Below the pieces are notes generated by a model, which was not told the DNA's origin, ran no database searches, and saw only the letters and a list, made by a program, of their open reading frames with translations. A DNA stretch of 64,000 nt from Candidatus Formimonas warabiya. GTDB taxonomy: Bacteria; Bacillota; Dehalobacteriia; Dehalobacteriales; Dehalobacteriaceae. The first letter of the stretch is position 1, and each line of letters opens with the position of its first letter. Position numbers and translations under genes: made by a program. Where the stretch lies: assembly GCF_002777255.1 (NCBI RefSeq), contig NZ_CP017634.1, forward strand, positions 62,001 to 126,000. Direction: 5' to 3'. This document shows, piece by piece, positions 1 to 8,455 of this stretch.

Positions 1-89
1 TGGCTGCTGATGCCTTAGCCGCCAAGGAATCTGTGAAAGTGATTTTCCGCATCAAAGGGGATCAAATCGCACCGGAACAAAACATGTAG
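1..89 (+). CDS. C-terminal end of an upstream protein (partial)
   Basis: An open frame runs from the window edge to a TAG at 87-89 and encodes about 28 residues ending in PEQNM. Only the tail is present and no family can be assigned. It lies 19 bases before the next gene on the same strand, so it is probably co-transcribed with the secreted-protein genes that follow and may itself be a surface protein. The reading frame is inferred from the absence of stops and the position of the next ribosome binding site. Confidence 0.5.
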   Translation, partial: AADALAAKESVKVIFRIKGDQIAPEQNM

Positions 90-108
90 ACTGCAAGGTG
101 GTGGGAAA

Positions 109-645
109 ATGAAATTAAAACTGAGATATATTCTATTTTATATTTTTATCTTGACATTGGCTGCCATGGGCATTTCCTTTTCCCGATTCAGCACTACTTT
201 AACTAATTCCGGAGCAGAAAACACCACGCCGCCGGATATTGAATTTTCCACATGGGTACTGGATTATCACGCGGCATCCGTTTCTTTAGATAATATGTTT
301 CCGGGAGATACCAGGACCATTGCCATCTGGGTGAGAAATTGGCAAGCGGGAGACCCGGTAAAAATAAGCGGTTACACGCAAAATTATAACCTGGAATTGG
401 AAACAACGGGAAACCTTCCCTTAGAATATACCTTGGCGGATGACGAAGGTAAGGAGGTAAACCTAAGCCGTCCGGATTCCTTCCGTTATATCGGTGAGAC
501 CCAACAGCTTTCTGCTGATATGCCTGAAACAAAGGAATATCTGCTAAGCATTTCCTGGCCGGTAGAAAAGAAAGACTTTCGTTACAGAAATGAAATCGAT
601 TATCTGGAACTAAAAATAAGGGCTGTGCAAGCAGAAGGAATTTGA
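109..645 (+). CDS. small membrane-anchored or secreted protein, possibly TasA/camelysin-like
   Basis: The 178-aa protein starts at an ATG preceded by AAGGTGGTGGG. Residues 5-25 form one hydrophobic segment ending near a short FSRFSTT stretch. This resembles the signal region of SipW-processed TasA/CalY proteins, where the hydrophobic core is followed by a small aromatic patch. The remainder is polar and beta-rich, with a GDTRTIAIWVRN segment like the GD...I.V.N motif of that family. I infer an exported matrix or fibre-type component, but similarity is weak and no catalytic motif is visible. It sits in a run of exported-protein genes and is followed 20 bases later by another. Confidence 0.5.
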   Translation: MKLKLRYILFYIFILTLAAMGISFSRFSTTLTNSGAENTTPPDIEFSTWVLDYHAASVSLDNMFPGDTRTIAIWVRNWQAGDPVKISGYTQNYNLELETTGNLPLEYTLADDEGKEVNLSRPDSFRYIGETQQLSADMPETKEYLLSISWPVEKKDFRYRNEIDYLELKIRAVQAEGI

Positions 646-665
646 TAATGGGGGGATAGACAGCA

Positions 666-1424
666 ATGGGTTTTCTGAAAAACAACGGTCATAAATTTGC
701 ACTTGGTGTCCTACCCGCCATGACGATGCTGGTGTTGTTTTCTACGGTGGCTTTGGCAAGCTACATGCATCATGCTCTGCTTAATACCTATATTGCCGCT
801 TCCGGGGCAGAATTCTATTTTACCAGTGACCTTTTGACAGATCAGACAACGGTTCCTGCCTATCAAATCACCCATGACTGGCAAACAGGCGCTGATGCAA
901 ACATCCGCTTTCAGCTCCGTAATTTTGAAAACCCTCTCCATATATCGAATAGAGAGATCTCGTACATTGTAGTGCCGGAGCCGGTGGGTGCAAGTATCAG
1001 CGGAACTATTCCCCCGGGCGGATCTGAGGGACAAATAGTTACGATATCTGTGCCTTCACCGGCCAATCCCAACATGCCTTTGGAAGTGACGGTGACGGCA
1101 ACCGCTACCTCACCTTACTCAAAAACCCTCCAGGGAAAGTTTATTATCACCCCGGCTATATCTTATCAAATGGCGGAAAACGCAGGTTCTCCTGTCGCTG
1201 TTCTAACTATTAACTTGGCCCCAAATACGGAATTTAACCGGGATGTGATGATTACCTGGCCGGAAGGAGCCAACCCTGACATGACCAATCCCATCGTCAT
1301 CGGCAGGACAATAGAAGAGAGAACTCTGACAACTTCCCTTAATACGGCGGCTATCTATGAACTGGTTTTCTTTAAGAATCATCCGGAAGATGATTATGGG
1401 GGCGTAACGGTGACAGGACTTTAA
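666..1424 (+). CDS. secreted protein of unknown function with N-terminal signal segment
   Basis: The 252-aa protein starts at an ATG 20 bases after the previous stop, behind a GGGGGATAG-type ribosome binding site. Residues 11-31 are a signal peptide or membrane anchor (hydrophobic core ending in ALAS). The mature part is rich in T, V, P and S, with two likely beta-sandwich modules: around residues 50-155, containing IPPGGSEGQIVTISVPSP, and around 160-252. I do not recognise an enzyme family. The gene lies between two other exported-protein genes and ends 11 bases before the GLUG-repeat gene, so the three probably form one operon building a cell-surface structure. Confidence 0.6.
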   Translation: MGFLKNNGHKFALGVLPAMTMLVLFSTVALASYMHHALLNTYIAASGAEFYFTSDLLTDQTTVPAYQITHDWQTGADANIRFQLRNFENPLHISNREISYIVVPEPVGASISGTIPPGGSEGQIVTISVPSPANPNMPLEVTVTATATSPYSKTLQGKFIITPAISYQMAENAGSPVAVLTINLAPNTEFNRDVMITWPEGANPDMTNPIVIGRTIEERTLTTSLNTAAIYELVFFKNHPEDDYGGVTVTGL

Positions 1425-1435
1425 GGAGCACTATT

Positions 1436-4400
1436 ATGCATAATAAAGTAATCAAAAAAAACAGATTAATCATGGGGCTGCTATTTGGGATATTTTTTCT
1501 CTGTACCTTTTTGGCTTTTTTGCTTTTTGAAGCCAACGTGGCCTCTGCGGTAAGTCCGGAATGGACTGGGGGAATTGCGGCAAACTTTGCCGGCGGTACA
1601 GGAACTGAAAACGATCCCTATTTAATCAGCACCGGGGAGCAGCTGGCCTATTTTTCCCAGCGGGTTAATGCCGGGATAACCTATGCCGGTAGTTTTATCC
1701 AGCTGACCCAGGACATTCTTCTCAACAGTATGAATGCTGACGGTACCTTTGTATCCGCCTCGCCAAGACAGTTTACAAAAATCGGCAGCAATTTGAGGAA
1801 GTTTCAAGGGCAATTTAATGGAGCAGGCTATGAAATAATCGGCTTGTATATCGATAAACCAAATGAAAGCTACCAGGGACTGTTTGGCTATGCCGACACA
1901 GGTAGTATGATTCGGAACGTAAGCATATCGGGAAGGATATCCGGAAAATCTCAAACAGGATGTGTGGCCGGCTATACAAATGGAGGAATCAGCAACTGCA
2001 CAACAAACTGTGCGGTAATATCCAGCGGTGGCGGGAAGAACTATACAGGAGGCGTAACCGGGGAGGCCGGGGCGGGCAGCAAAATAATCGACTGCACTGT
2101 TTCAAGGGCTGTATCAGGGTACACTTATGTGGGCGGCGTGGCTGGTAAAACAGAGGGTGAGATAACGAGATGCAGTGTCAATGGTACGGTAACAGGCTCT
2201 TATGATTACGTGGGCGGCATTGCCGGATATGCCGGTACCGGCAGCAAAATAATTGACTGTACTGTTTCAGAAGACATATCGGGAAATAATATGTATGTGG
2301 GCGGCGTGGCCGGTAAAACTGAGGGAGAGATATCAGGATGCAGCGTTAGCGCTACCATCACAGCACCTAATAATAGCTACATCGGAGGTATCGCAGGATA
2401 TGCAGCCGGTATCGGCAGCAAAATAACCGACTGCACTGTTTCAGTAATTGTAAATGAAGCAAATGGCGGAGGCTATGTGGGCGGCGTGGCTGGCAGAACT
2501 GACGGAGAGATAAGGGGATGTACCGCCAGTGTTACAGTGACAGGACCTAATAGTTATATCGGAGGTATCGCTGGATATGCTTACGGGGCGGGCAGCAAAA
2601 TCAGCGAATGCACCGTTTCAGGAACTGTAACAGCAGCAAGCGGTTTCGGTTATGTGGGCGGCGTGGTCGGTAAAACAGACGGAGTAATAACGGAGTGCAC
2701 TAGCGATTGCACGGTAACAGGTTTAGGCCAACATAACGTGGGAGGCGTAGCAGGATATGCCGGCACTGAAAGTGTTATAAGCAATTGTTCATCTGCTGGG
2801 GATGTATCGGGAATAGCTGAGATAGGCGGCGTGGTGGGTTACACGGATGGCGTCGTTACAATTTGCATCAATACCGGCACTGTGAACGGGAGTAACGGTC
2901 ACACAGGAGGTGTGGTCGGGGCGGCGGGCGGAAACAGCACTGTTAGCAATAGTTTTAATTCAGGAGCAATTGATGGGGGGAACGGTCAAGGCGGAGTAGG
3001 CGGAATAGTAGGCTATGCTAACCCGGATTTTACCATATACCATAACTTAAGTGTAGGTACAGTGGAGGGTAATCAATTGGTGGGGGGCGTTGTCGGCAAT
3101 GGCAATGCCATTCATAATGATAACGCCTGGAATAACTATTATCTAGATTACGAAGGTGCTCCGGATGGAACAAACAGCGGTGATGTCCTGAATAATGACG
3201 GCGCTTTACCCATCGGGGATATGACATGGGAAGAAGTCTACGATCGTTTGGACGATGATGAGGGCGAGGGAGTATGGTCCCAGGATATGGATGATAATGG
3301 GATTCCAAAGCCGGAAGTTACTGTTGCTGAGGGTGAAATAGTAAGCTCAAAAATAAAAGAAGGCAAATATTATACAGCAGCATTTCCTGAGGCTACTTCG
3401 ATCACTATCACTTCAGACAGCGTTTTTACTGGAGCCTTTAACGTGCACTATAATGAGGCCTGTAACCTGGCAACCCAAACCATTGGTTTGATGAATGGGG
3501 AGACGGTAGTAACACTGCCGGCCGGCACCTCAATTATTATGCTGGTTGATGGTGCTTACTATTATAAAAACATGGAAACTGCTTTAGGAACAAGGCTCCC
3601 CTTGAATGAGTTTTATCATATGGGCAGTGGGACGTTAAAATATGCTCCTGCAGAATCAATTCCGGCTGGAGCTACGAAGGAATACTTATTTATCTTTGAT
3701 TTTTCCAAAACTGCTGGTGGTATTGCAGCTGGTACTTACCATATTAAGCTTTTGCCTGCACATGGTACTTTTTCGGGTACTATGCCCACTGTCGCCGTTG
3801 CAGGAAAGAACGCCTACACGCTCACAGCTAGCAGCGGGACAGATAGGTTTACGGTTAGCCTGGGGAGAGTCTTAGCTCCCGGTTATGATTTTAAGACAGA
3901 TGGAAAAATATCTGCTTTTGAATTCTGTTTGGTAAATGATGAGGCAGTAGTACCACTGCCAGTCGGAACAAAGATTAATGGCAACCTAATTTTTGCAGCC
4001 CTACCATATGTCTTTATTACAGCTGCTTTTGAAGATAATATAAACATTTCATTAGACATGTCAGATTGTGCAGTTCCTCTTCCGCCAGGGAATTATACAG
4101 TGCAGGTTAAAGCATATGCTTGTTCAAATGTCATGTATCCCCGGAACGGTTATGTGCTGCATAGCGGCACGGCAGATGTTGCATTAACAGCACCAATACA
4201 GTATGCCATTAAGGCAAGTGCGGAAACGAGGGTTTTTGACCAGACCTCATCTCCCATTCCAGTAGAATTTAATATCCAAACGCTAGGCGCAGAAAGAGTC
4301 AAGGTAACTTTGCAGCGCAAATATGGCATGGTTTACGCCAATATTCAGGATCAGGTGAATCAGCCGGTAACGATTACGGATGGGATCGCTATCTTGAATA

Positions 4401-4504
4401 TACCTGCCGGCTACGGAAAAGGAACATACCGCTTTGTGCTTAATCTCTGCGATGACAATGGCACAGAGAAGGCACAGGCAGCACAAAGTATGATCATAAA
4501 ATAA
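1436..4504 (+). CDS. large secreted GLUG-repeat surface protein
   Basis: The 1022-aa protein has a signal or anchor segment at residues 13-38, then from about residue 165 to 560 some 14 tandem GLUG-type repeats with a GG(V/I)(A/V)G core followed by xxxGxIxxC. The repeats alternate between two versions (GKTEGEI and GYAGTGSKI), so the real period is a pair of about 75-80 residues. Most repeats carry one cysteine at the same place, in DCTVS or RCSVN. A Ser/Thr-rich beta region of about 450 residues follows. GLUG repeats are known from bacterial adhesins and surface proteins and are expected to form a beta-solenoid. Adhesion is an inference; no enzymatic motif was found. The start follows AAGGAGCACT. 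Confidence 0.75.
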   Translation: MHNKVIKKNRLIMGLLFGIFFLCTFLAFLLFEANVASAVSPEWTGGIAANFAGGTGTENDPYLISTGEQLAYFSQRVNAGITYAGSFIQLTQDILLNSMNADGTFVSASPRQFTKIGSNLRKFQGQFNGAGYEIIGLYIDKPNESYQGLFGYADTGSMIRNVSISGRISGKSQTGCVAGYTNGGISNCTTNCAVISSGGGKNYTGGVTGEAGAGSKIIDCTVSRAVSGYTYVGGVAGKTEGEITRCSVNGTVTGSYDYVGGIAGYAGTGSKIIDCTVSEDISGNNMYVGGVAGKTEGEISGCSVSATITAPNNSYIGGIAGYAAGIGSKITDCTVSVIVNEANGGGYVGGVAGRTDGEIRGCTASVTVTGPNSYIGGIAGYAYGAGSKISECTVSGTVTAASGFGYVGGVVGKTDGVITECTSDCTVTGLGQHNVGGVAGYAGTESVISNCSSAGDVSGIAEIGGVVGYTDGVVTICINTGTVNGSNGHTGGVVGAAGGNSTVSNSFNSGAIDGGNGQGGVGGIVGYANPDFTIYHNLSVGTVEGNQLVGGVVGNGNAIHNDNAWNNYYLDYEGAPDGTNSGDVLNNDGALPIGDMTWEEVYDRLDDDEGEGVWSQDMDDNGIPKPEVTVAEGEIVSSKIKEGKYYTAAFPEATSITITSDSVFTGAFNVHYNEACNLATQTIGLMNGETVVTLPAGTSIIMLVDGAYYYKNMETALGTRLPLNEFYHMGSGTLKYAPAESIPAGATKEYLFIFDFSKTAGGIAAGTYHIKLLPAHGTFSGTMPTVAVAGKNAYTLTASSGTDRFTVSLGRVLAPGYDFKTDGKISAFEFCLVNDEAVVPLPVGTKINGNLIFAALPYVFITAAFEDNINISLDMSDCAVPLPPGNYTVQVKAYACSNVMYPRNGYVLHSGTADVALTAPIQYAIKASAETRVFDQTSSPIPVEFNIQTLGAERVKVTLQRKYGMVYANIQDQVNQPVTITDGIAILNIPAGYGKGTYRFVLNLCDDNGTEKAQAAQSMIIK

Positions 4505-4511
4505 ATCATTT

Positions 4512-4535
4512 AACCGCAGGGCGGTTTGTTTTTTT
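4512..4535 (+). terminator. rho-independent terminator after the GLUG gene
   Basis: AACCGC-AGG-GCGGTT stem-loop followed by T-G-TTTTTTT, eight bases after the stop codon. A second, weaker hairpin with AAAACCCTT/AAGGGCTTTT arms lies at 4552-4577. Confidence 0.85.
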
Positions 4536-4614
4536 GTAGGAATTTGTAATGGAAAACCCTTGCGTAAAGGGCTTTTCTGTACTTGTCAGGAAGTATAAAA
4601 ATTTATAGGTAACA

Positions 4615-4770
4615 AGTATAAGTGCAACTAAGGCTTCCGCCGGCGCAGAGGTTTGGCGCAAGCCAAGTTTTCTAATAAAAATATTTTTAATAGGATTAAG
4701 CGGAAGAAGGAAAACATATCCTGATAGCGAATGATAATGAAGAGATCCAAAATCAGGAAGGGGGCTTTTT
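4615..4770 (+). ncRNA. structured leader RNA, riboswitch-like, class not recognised
   Basis: Upstream of the small zinc-ribbon gene the RNA can fold into a three-way junction. P1 pairs CTTCCGC (4634-4640) with GCGGAAG (4700-4706). P2 is an 11-bp helix (4647-4657 with 4662-4673, one bulge) closed by a GCAA tetraloop at 4658-4661. P3 is an A/T hairpin at about 4674-4692. Further on, CCTGAT (4720-4725) can pair with ATCAGG (4752-4757), whose 3' arm overlaps the start of the Shine-Dalgarno GGAAGGGGG. That arrangement would let a fold upstream control translation. I compared it from memory with common riboswitch consensus sequences and found no match. The folding is by eye only. Confidence 0.45.
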
Positions 4771-4773
4771 ACA

Positions 4774-4923
4774 ATGATGCTTAGCTGTGATAAGTGCGGA
4801 AAAGAAGTGGCCAGTGAAGATGTTTATGATGTAAATGGTCAAAAGCTTTGTGAGAGTTGTGCCATTGGGAGCAGCAGCCAAAAGAGTCCTTCCAAACCTT
4901 GCGGACCGGGGTCCGGTGCCTAA
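4774..4923 (+). CDS. 49-aa zinc-ribbon-like protein (CxxC...CxxC)
   Basis: A short gene with ATGATG start nine bases after GGAAGGGGG and a TAA at 4921-4923. The protein has CDKCGK near the N-terminus and LCESCA 18 residues later. This is a four-cysteine knuckle typical of small zinc ribbons or rubredoxin-like folds. It has a short Ser/Lys/Pro tail with one extra Cys. Its function is unknown. It stands alone between terminators behind a structured leader, so it appears to be a separately regulated single-gene unit. Start choice between the two adjacent ATGs is open. Confidence 0.7.
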   Translation: MMLSCDKCGKEVASEDVYDVNGQKLCESCAIGSSSQKSPSKPCGPGSGA

Positions 4924-4929
4924 ATAACA

Positions 4930-4957
4930 GGCCAGCCTTTTCAGGCCGGCTTTTTTT
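4930..4957 (+). terminator. rho-independent terminator after the zinc-ribbon gene
   Basis: GGCCAGCC / GGCCGGC stem (one mismatch) around TTTTCA, followed by seven T. Confidence 0.7.
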
Positions 4958-5005
4958 ATTATTCCTCAGAGGGTGGACGTGGAGAAAAGAATGGAGGAGT
5001 AAAGT

Positions 5006-6580
5006 ATGAAGTACACTTTTTCCAAAATTGTAGACATTCCCAAGATCCAAGCGCTGATGGAAGAGTTTTATTTAGCTACCGGGATCCCCTGCGGTATCAT
5101 TGATACTGACGCCAACATCTTGGTATCTGTGGCCTGGCAGGATATTTGCACCAAATTTCACCGGAAAAATGCCCAAGCGCTTTCATTATGCCATGAAAGC
5201 GATATGTTTATTAAGGATCATTTAAATTCCGGCCAGCCCTATGTTTGTTATGAATGTCCCCTTGGATTAATTGAGGCGGCTGCTCCGATTATGATTGACG
5301 GAGAACACCTGGCCACTATTTTCCAGGGGCAATTTTTTTTCCGGGCTCCGGACATCAAACGCTTTTATTTGCAGGCCCGGTTGTATGGCTTTGATGAAAA
5401 GGATTACCTGGCCGCTTTAGAAAAAGTACCATTTTTGACCCCGGAAAAGCTGTATGCCATCATGGGCTTCTTTCGCCAGCTTGCTGAGTTATTGGCTTAT
5501 ATGGGATTTGCCAATCTCAAACTTTTGGAATCAAAGGAAAAGGTCGTGCAGGAAAGTGAGGACAGGTTAAAGACGATCATTAATAATTCTCCCTGTGTGG
5601 CGATTCAAAGTTATGATCTGGAGGGAAAGGTCCTGTTTTGGAACCAAGCCTCGGAGAAAATGTTTGGGTGGACGGAAAAAGAAACCGTGGGAAGAACTCT
5701 CCGTGAAATTATGCGTGATGAAAACAATGAAAAAGAGTTTCAGGACATCCTTCAGGCGTGCGGAAAATCAGAAAACACCTATGGACCCTTTGTCTGGAAC
5801 ATAACGAATAAAAACGGCATCGAAAAGAGCTTTCTTTCTACCGCGTTCCCCATCCATTATGACAACGAAAAAACGGAATTCATCCGCATGAATGTGGACA
5901 TTACCGAACAGAAACAGATGGAACAAGAGTTTATCCGGTTTGATCAGCTAAACTTGATCGGAGAAATGGCTGCCAGTATCGGGCATGAGGTGCGGAATCC
6001 CATGACTACGGTACGGGGGTTTTTACAGCTGCTTCTCGGCAAAGATGATTGCCGTACTTATCATGAATATTTCCACTTAATGATTGAAGAACTTGACCGG
6101 GCTAATGCCATCATTACGGAATTTCTCTCTTTAGCGAAAAGTAAAGCCGTAAAATTAGAGATGAAGAGTTTAAACGCCATTATTGCCGCTCCCCTGATTG
6201 ATGCCAATTCCTTGTTATATGGGCAAAATTTCCGCTGGGAATTAGGAGAAATACCTCATTTAGCCCTGGACGAGAACGAAATACGCCAGTTAATTTTAAA
6301 TCTTACCCAAAACGGGATTGAGGCCATGTCCCCGGGGAAAAGCCTTACCATCTCCACTTTCAAAGAAAGCGCTGAAGTGGTTTTATCGGTGCAGGATGAA
6401 GGGAAGGGGATCAGAGCGGATCTGCTGGATAAATTGGGCCGGCCTTTTCTGAGTACCAAGGAGCACGGGACAGGACTGGGGTTAGCCGTCTGCTACAGTA
6501 TTGCCGCCAGGCATCATGCCCGAATCACCGTAGAATCTTCGCCGGAGGGAACGACTTTTTTTGTCAGATTTAAGGTATAA
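5006..6580 (+). CDS. orphan sensor histidine kinase with PocR, PAS, HisKA and HATPase domains
   Basis: The 524-aa protein starts at an ATG after GGAGGAGTAAAGT. Residues 5-165 match the PocR ligand-binding domain, with conserved cysteines near 48, 62, 81 and 84 (CYECPLGL). Residues 183-305 are a PAS domain. The phospho-acceptor His327 lies in GHEVRNP. The ATPase shows the N box (432-440), G1 DEGKGI (464-469) and G2 GTGLGLAV (488-495). PocR domains are known to sense small organic molecules in propanediol and related systems; the ligand here is unknown. No transmembrane segment is seen, so it should be cytosolic. No response regulator is adjacent, so the partner is elsewhere. Confidence 0.9.
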   Translation: MKYTFSKIVDIPKIQALMEEFYLATGIPCGIIDTDANILVSVAWQDICTKFHRKNAQALSLCHESDMFIKDHLNSGQPYVCYECPLGLIEAAAPIMIDGEHLATIFQGQFFFRAPDIKRFYLQARLYGFDEKDYLAALEKVPFLTPEKLYAIMGFFRQLAELLAYMGFANLKLLESKEKVVQESEDRLKTIINNSPCVAIQSYDLEGKVLFWNQASEKMFGWTEKETVGRTLREIMRDENNEKEFQDILQACGKSENTYGPFVWNITNKNGIEKSFLSTAFPIHYDNEKTEFIRMNVDITEQKQMEQEFIRFDQLNLIGEMAASIGHEVRNPMTTVRGFLQLLLGKDDCRTYHEYFHLMIEELDRANAIITEFLSLAKSKAVKLEMKSLNAIIAAPLIDANSLLYGQNFRWELGEIPHLALDENEIRQLILNLTQNGIEAMSPGKSLTISTFKESAEVVLSVQDEGKGIRADLLDKLGRPFLSTKEHGTGLGLAVCYSIAARHHARITVESSPEGTTFFVRFKV

Positions 6581-6623
6581 TACTTGGTAAGGTTTTCTTA
6601 TTTCAGAGCAAAGCGGGGATAAC

Positions 6624-7385
6624 GTGGATAGTTATACGGAAAAAGCCGTTCAGGAGTTAAAACAATGGCAGCGAAAAATGACCAGGAAACCGTCCCTCAC
6701 GGGGCGTTTGTCTAAAGGCTGGCAGAATAAGGTCAACAATATCATTCCCGAAAAAGTGCATGCGGTGTTGACGAACGCCATCAAACATATGGTCCGGGCG
6801 GTATTAATCGGTTCGGAATTTATCACAAAAAGCCCCCTCACCGAGGAAATGTCCTTCGAAGCAAGGGAGGCCCTCATCCAGGATAAAATTAATTTTTATA
6901 AAAAGGCGGCTGCGGCGGAAGGAGCAGGAACGGGAGCCGGGGGTATATTTTTAGGATTGGCCGATTTTCCCTTGCTCTTAAGCATCAAAATAAAATTCCT
7001 ATTTGATGCGGCCGGTCTATATGGGTTTGATGTGAGAGATGTCAAAGAGCGCCTATATATTCTGTACATTTTCCAGCTGGCTTTTTCCAGCGAAAAAAGA
7101 CGAGGGGAAGTATACCACCATATTTTGCACTGGGATGAATGGGTGAAGACCCTTCCGGCCAGTGTGGACAACATTGACTGGCGCCTTTTTCAGCAGGAAT
7201 ACCGGGATTATATTGATTTGGCCAAAATGCTGCAATTGGTTCCCGGAATCGGCGCTTTTGTGGGGGCTTATGCCAATTACCACTTACTGGATAAGTTGGG
7301 GGTAACGGCGATGAATTGCTACCGGATGCGCCTTCTATTGAAAAATGATGAAGAAAAAGGAGATCCCTTGTATCCTAAGGAGTGA
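6624..7385 (+). CDS. EcsC family protein
   Basis: The 253-aa protein uses a GTG start after CGGGGATAAC. It has the EcsC-family pattern: a charged N-terminal helix; a glycine-rich membrane-interacting stretch around residues 95-120 (GAGTGAGGIFLGLADFP), followed by LLLSIKIKFLFDAAGLYG; and a second Gly/Ala stretch near 205-225 (VPGIGAFVGAYANY). In Bacillus, EcsC is linked to the EcsAB ABC transporter, but its biochemical role is not established. The gene follows the histidine kinase by 43 bases on the same strand and is followed by a hairpin. No ecsAB is present in the window. Confidence 0.8.
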   Translation: MDSYTEKAVQELKQWQRKMTRKPSLTGRLSKGWQNKVNNIIPEKVHAVLTNAIKHMVRAVLIGSEFITKSPLTEEMSFEAREALIQDKINFYKKAAAAEGAGTGAGGIFLGLADFPLLLSIKIKFLFDAAGLYGFDVRDVKERLYILYIFQLAFSSEKRRGEVYHHILHWDEWVKTLPASVDNIDWRLFQQEYRDYIDLAKMLQLVPGIGAFVGAYANYHLLDKLGVTAMNCYRMRLLLKNDEEKGDPLYPKE

Positions 7386-7399
7386 GCCCTATAAATAAA

Positions 7400-7417
7400 A
7401 GCGGCCTAAAGGCCGCT
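7400..7417 (+). terminator. GC-rich hairpin after EcsC gene
   Basis: Perfect AGCGGCC-TAAA-GGCCGCT stem 15 bases after the stop. The following T-run is poor (CTATTATGG), so it may be a weak terminator or an RNA-stabilising hairpin. Confidence 0.5.
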
Positions 7418-7482
7418 CTATTATGGATATAAGCAAATAAGGTGAATGGATTTATCAGGTTTATCCGGTACCCCGGTTCCTG

Positions 7483-7507
7483 AAAAGCCCTTTGGGCTTT
7501 TTTATTT
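7483..7507. terminator. bidirectional terminator between EcsC and the LicA-like gene
   Basis: AAAAGCCC-TTT-GGGCTTTTTT stem-loop with A/T tails on both sides. It lies at the 3' end of the minus-strand gene and downstream of the plus-strand gene. Confidence 0.8.
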
Positions 7508-8455
7508 TGTGATCGCTTTAATCGCTTTGTCTAAAGAACCATCTTCAATTTGGGCAAGGGCCCTGTTAAAACGGTTTAATCCGTATGGCCAGTATTCGTC
7601 GTAAGGCTTGCCGTTGTCGATTTGCAGCACAGACCATAAGGCCCAAAGGTAATCACAGAGATATTTATTAATCACGACACGGCCGTAATTCTCTTCAGAA
7701 ATTTCTCCCCCATAGTATTCGCTTAAGAAAACGTTTTCTTCTTCTTTACTGAGGCTGTTCTCTAAAGATAAAGCGGCCAAGTCAAAATTGGCATCATTCA
7801 TACCGGCATATTCCCAGTCGATGAGATAAAGCTTGTCCTCACCAACGACCCAGTTTTCCGGCAGGGTATCATTGTGGCAAGGTTTTTCCTCATAAGGATT
7901 TTTTTCGTAAGCAGCTTTAATCTCCAAATATTTTCCCCAACAGGTATCATTTGGCTCATAGGTAACCAATTTTTTCGATTCAACTAAAGCGGCATAATTT
8001 TCTACTTCTTGAATCAGGTCAAATTTTGAAGCCAATTTTTGACCGCAAGTATGGTAAGCTTTAATCACCTTAGCTGTTTCGATGAGCCAATGAGTCCCAT
8101 CATGAAAATCAGGGATGTGCAGCGTTTTTCCGTCAATATAGCCGGCGACCTGGTCCCCGGTAACATCGTTGTGATAATAAATGGGACAGTTGATCCCCAG
8201 ATCGGCCATGAGCAAGGCGTTGTGATGTTCTGCCGGCCGGTTAATAAACTGGGAGGTTCCGGCGCCGGCCACCCGGATGGCATAAGCCACATTGTCAATG
8301 GTCACTTTGTAGTTAGAATTGGTTAAACCTCCGGGCAACGGTTCAATGCTTTGAATCCTTTTTTCGTCAAAGTAGGGGATGCTGCTGATCATTTTGTATA
8401 TATATCCAATATGATCTAATCTGATTTCGGAATCAATAATCACTTTTTCTTCCAT
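7502..8455 (-). CDS. LicA/choline kinase-like phosphotransferase
   Basis: The 317-aa protein belongs to the aminoglycoside/choline kinase fold. CHNDTLPENW is the HxDxxxxN catalytic loop, and LIDWEYAG carries the Mg-binding Asp that follows it. The N-terminal lobe has LPGGLTNSNYKV, a nucleotide-binding loop seen in choline kinases. LicA enzymes phosphorylate choline or ethanolamine for surface glycopolymers or lipids; choline, ethanolamine or a related amino alcohol is the likely substrate but is not proven. The start is taken as the ATG at 8455 because AAAGGAG lies nine bases upstream; a longer TTG start would place the ribosome site inside the gene. It is a single gene, divergent from hisC. 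Confidence 0.8.
   Translation of the reverse strand: MEEKVIIDSEIRLDHIGYIYKMISSIPYFDEKRIQSIEPLPGGLTNSNYKVTIDNVAYAIRVAGAGTSQFINRPAEHHNALLMADLGINCPIYYHNDVTGDQVAGYIDGKTLHIPDFHDGTHWLIETAKVIKAYHTCGQKLASKFDLIQEVENYAALVESKKLVTYEPNDTCWGKYLEIKAAYEKNPYEEKPCHNDTLPENWVVGEDKLYLIDWEYAGMNDANFDLAALSLENSLSKEEENVFLSEYYGGEISEENYGRVVINKYLCDYLWALWSVLQIDNGKPYDEYWPYGLNRFNRALAQIEDGSLDKAIKAITK

Noticed and set aside
1960..3115. Regularly spaced short repeats that could suggest a CRISPR array
   Set aside because: The repeats are degenerate, lie within one long open frame and encode GLUG protein repeats; there are no constant direct repeats with unique spacers.
4615..4770. Assignment of the leader RNA to a c-di-GMP, cobalamin, Moco or THF riboswitch
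   Set aside because: The conserved core sequences I remember for these classes are not present; only the fold is riboswitch-like.
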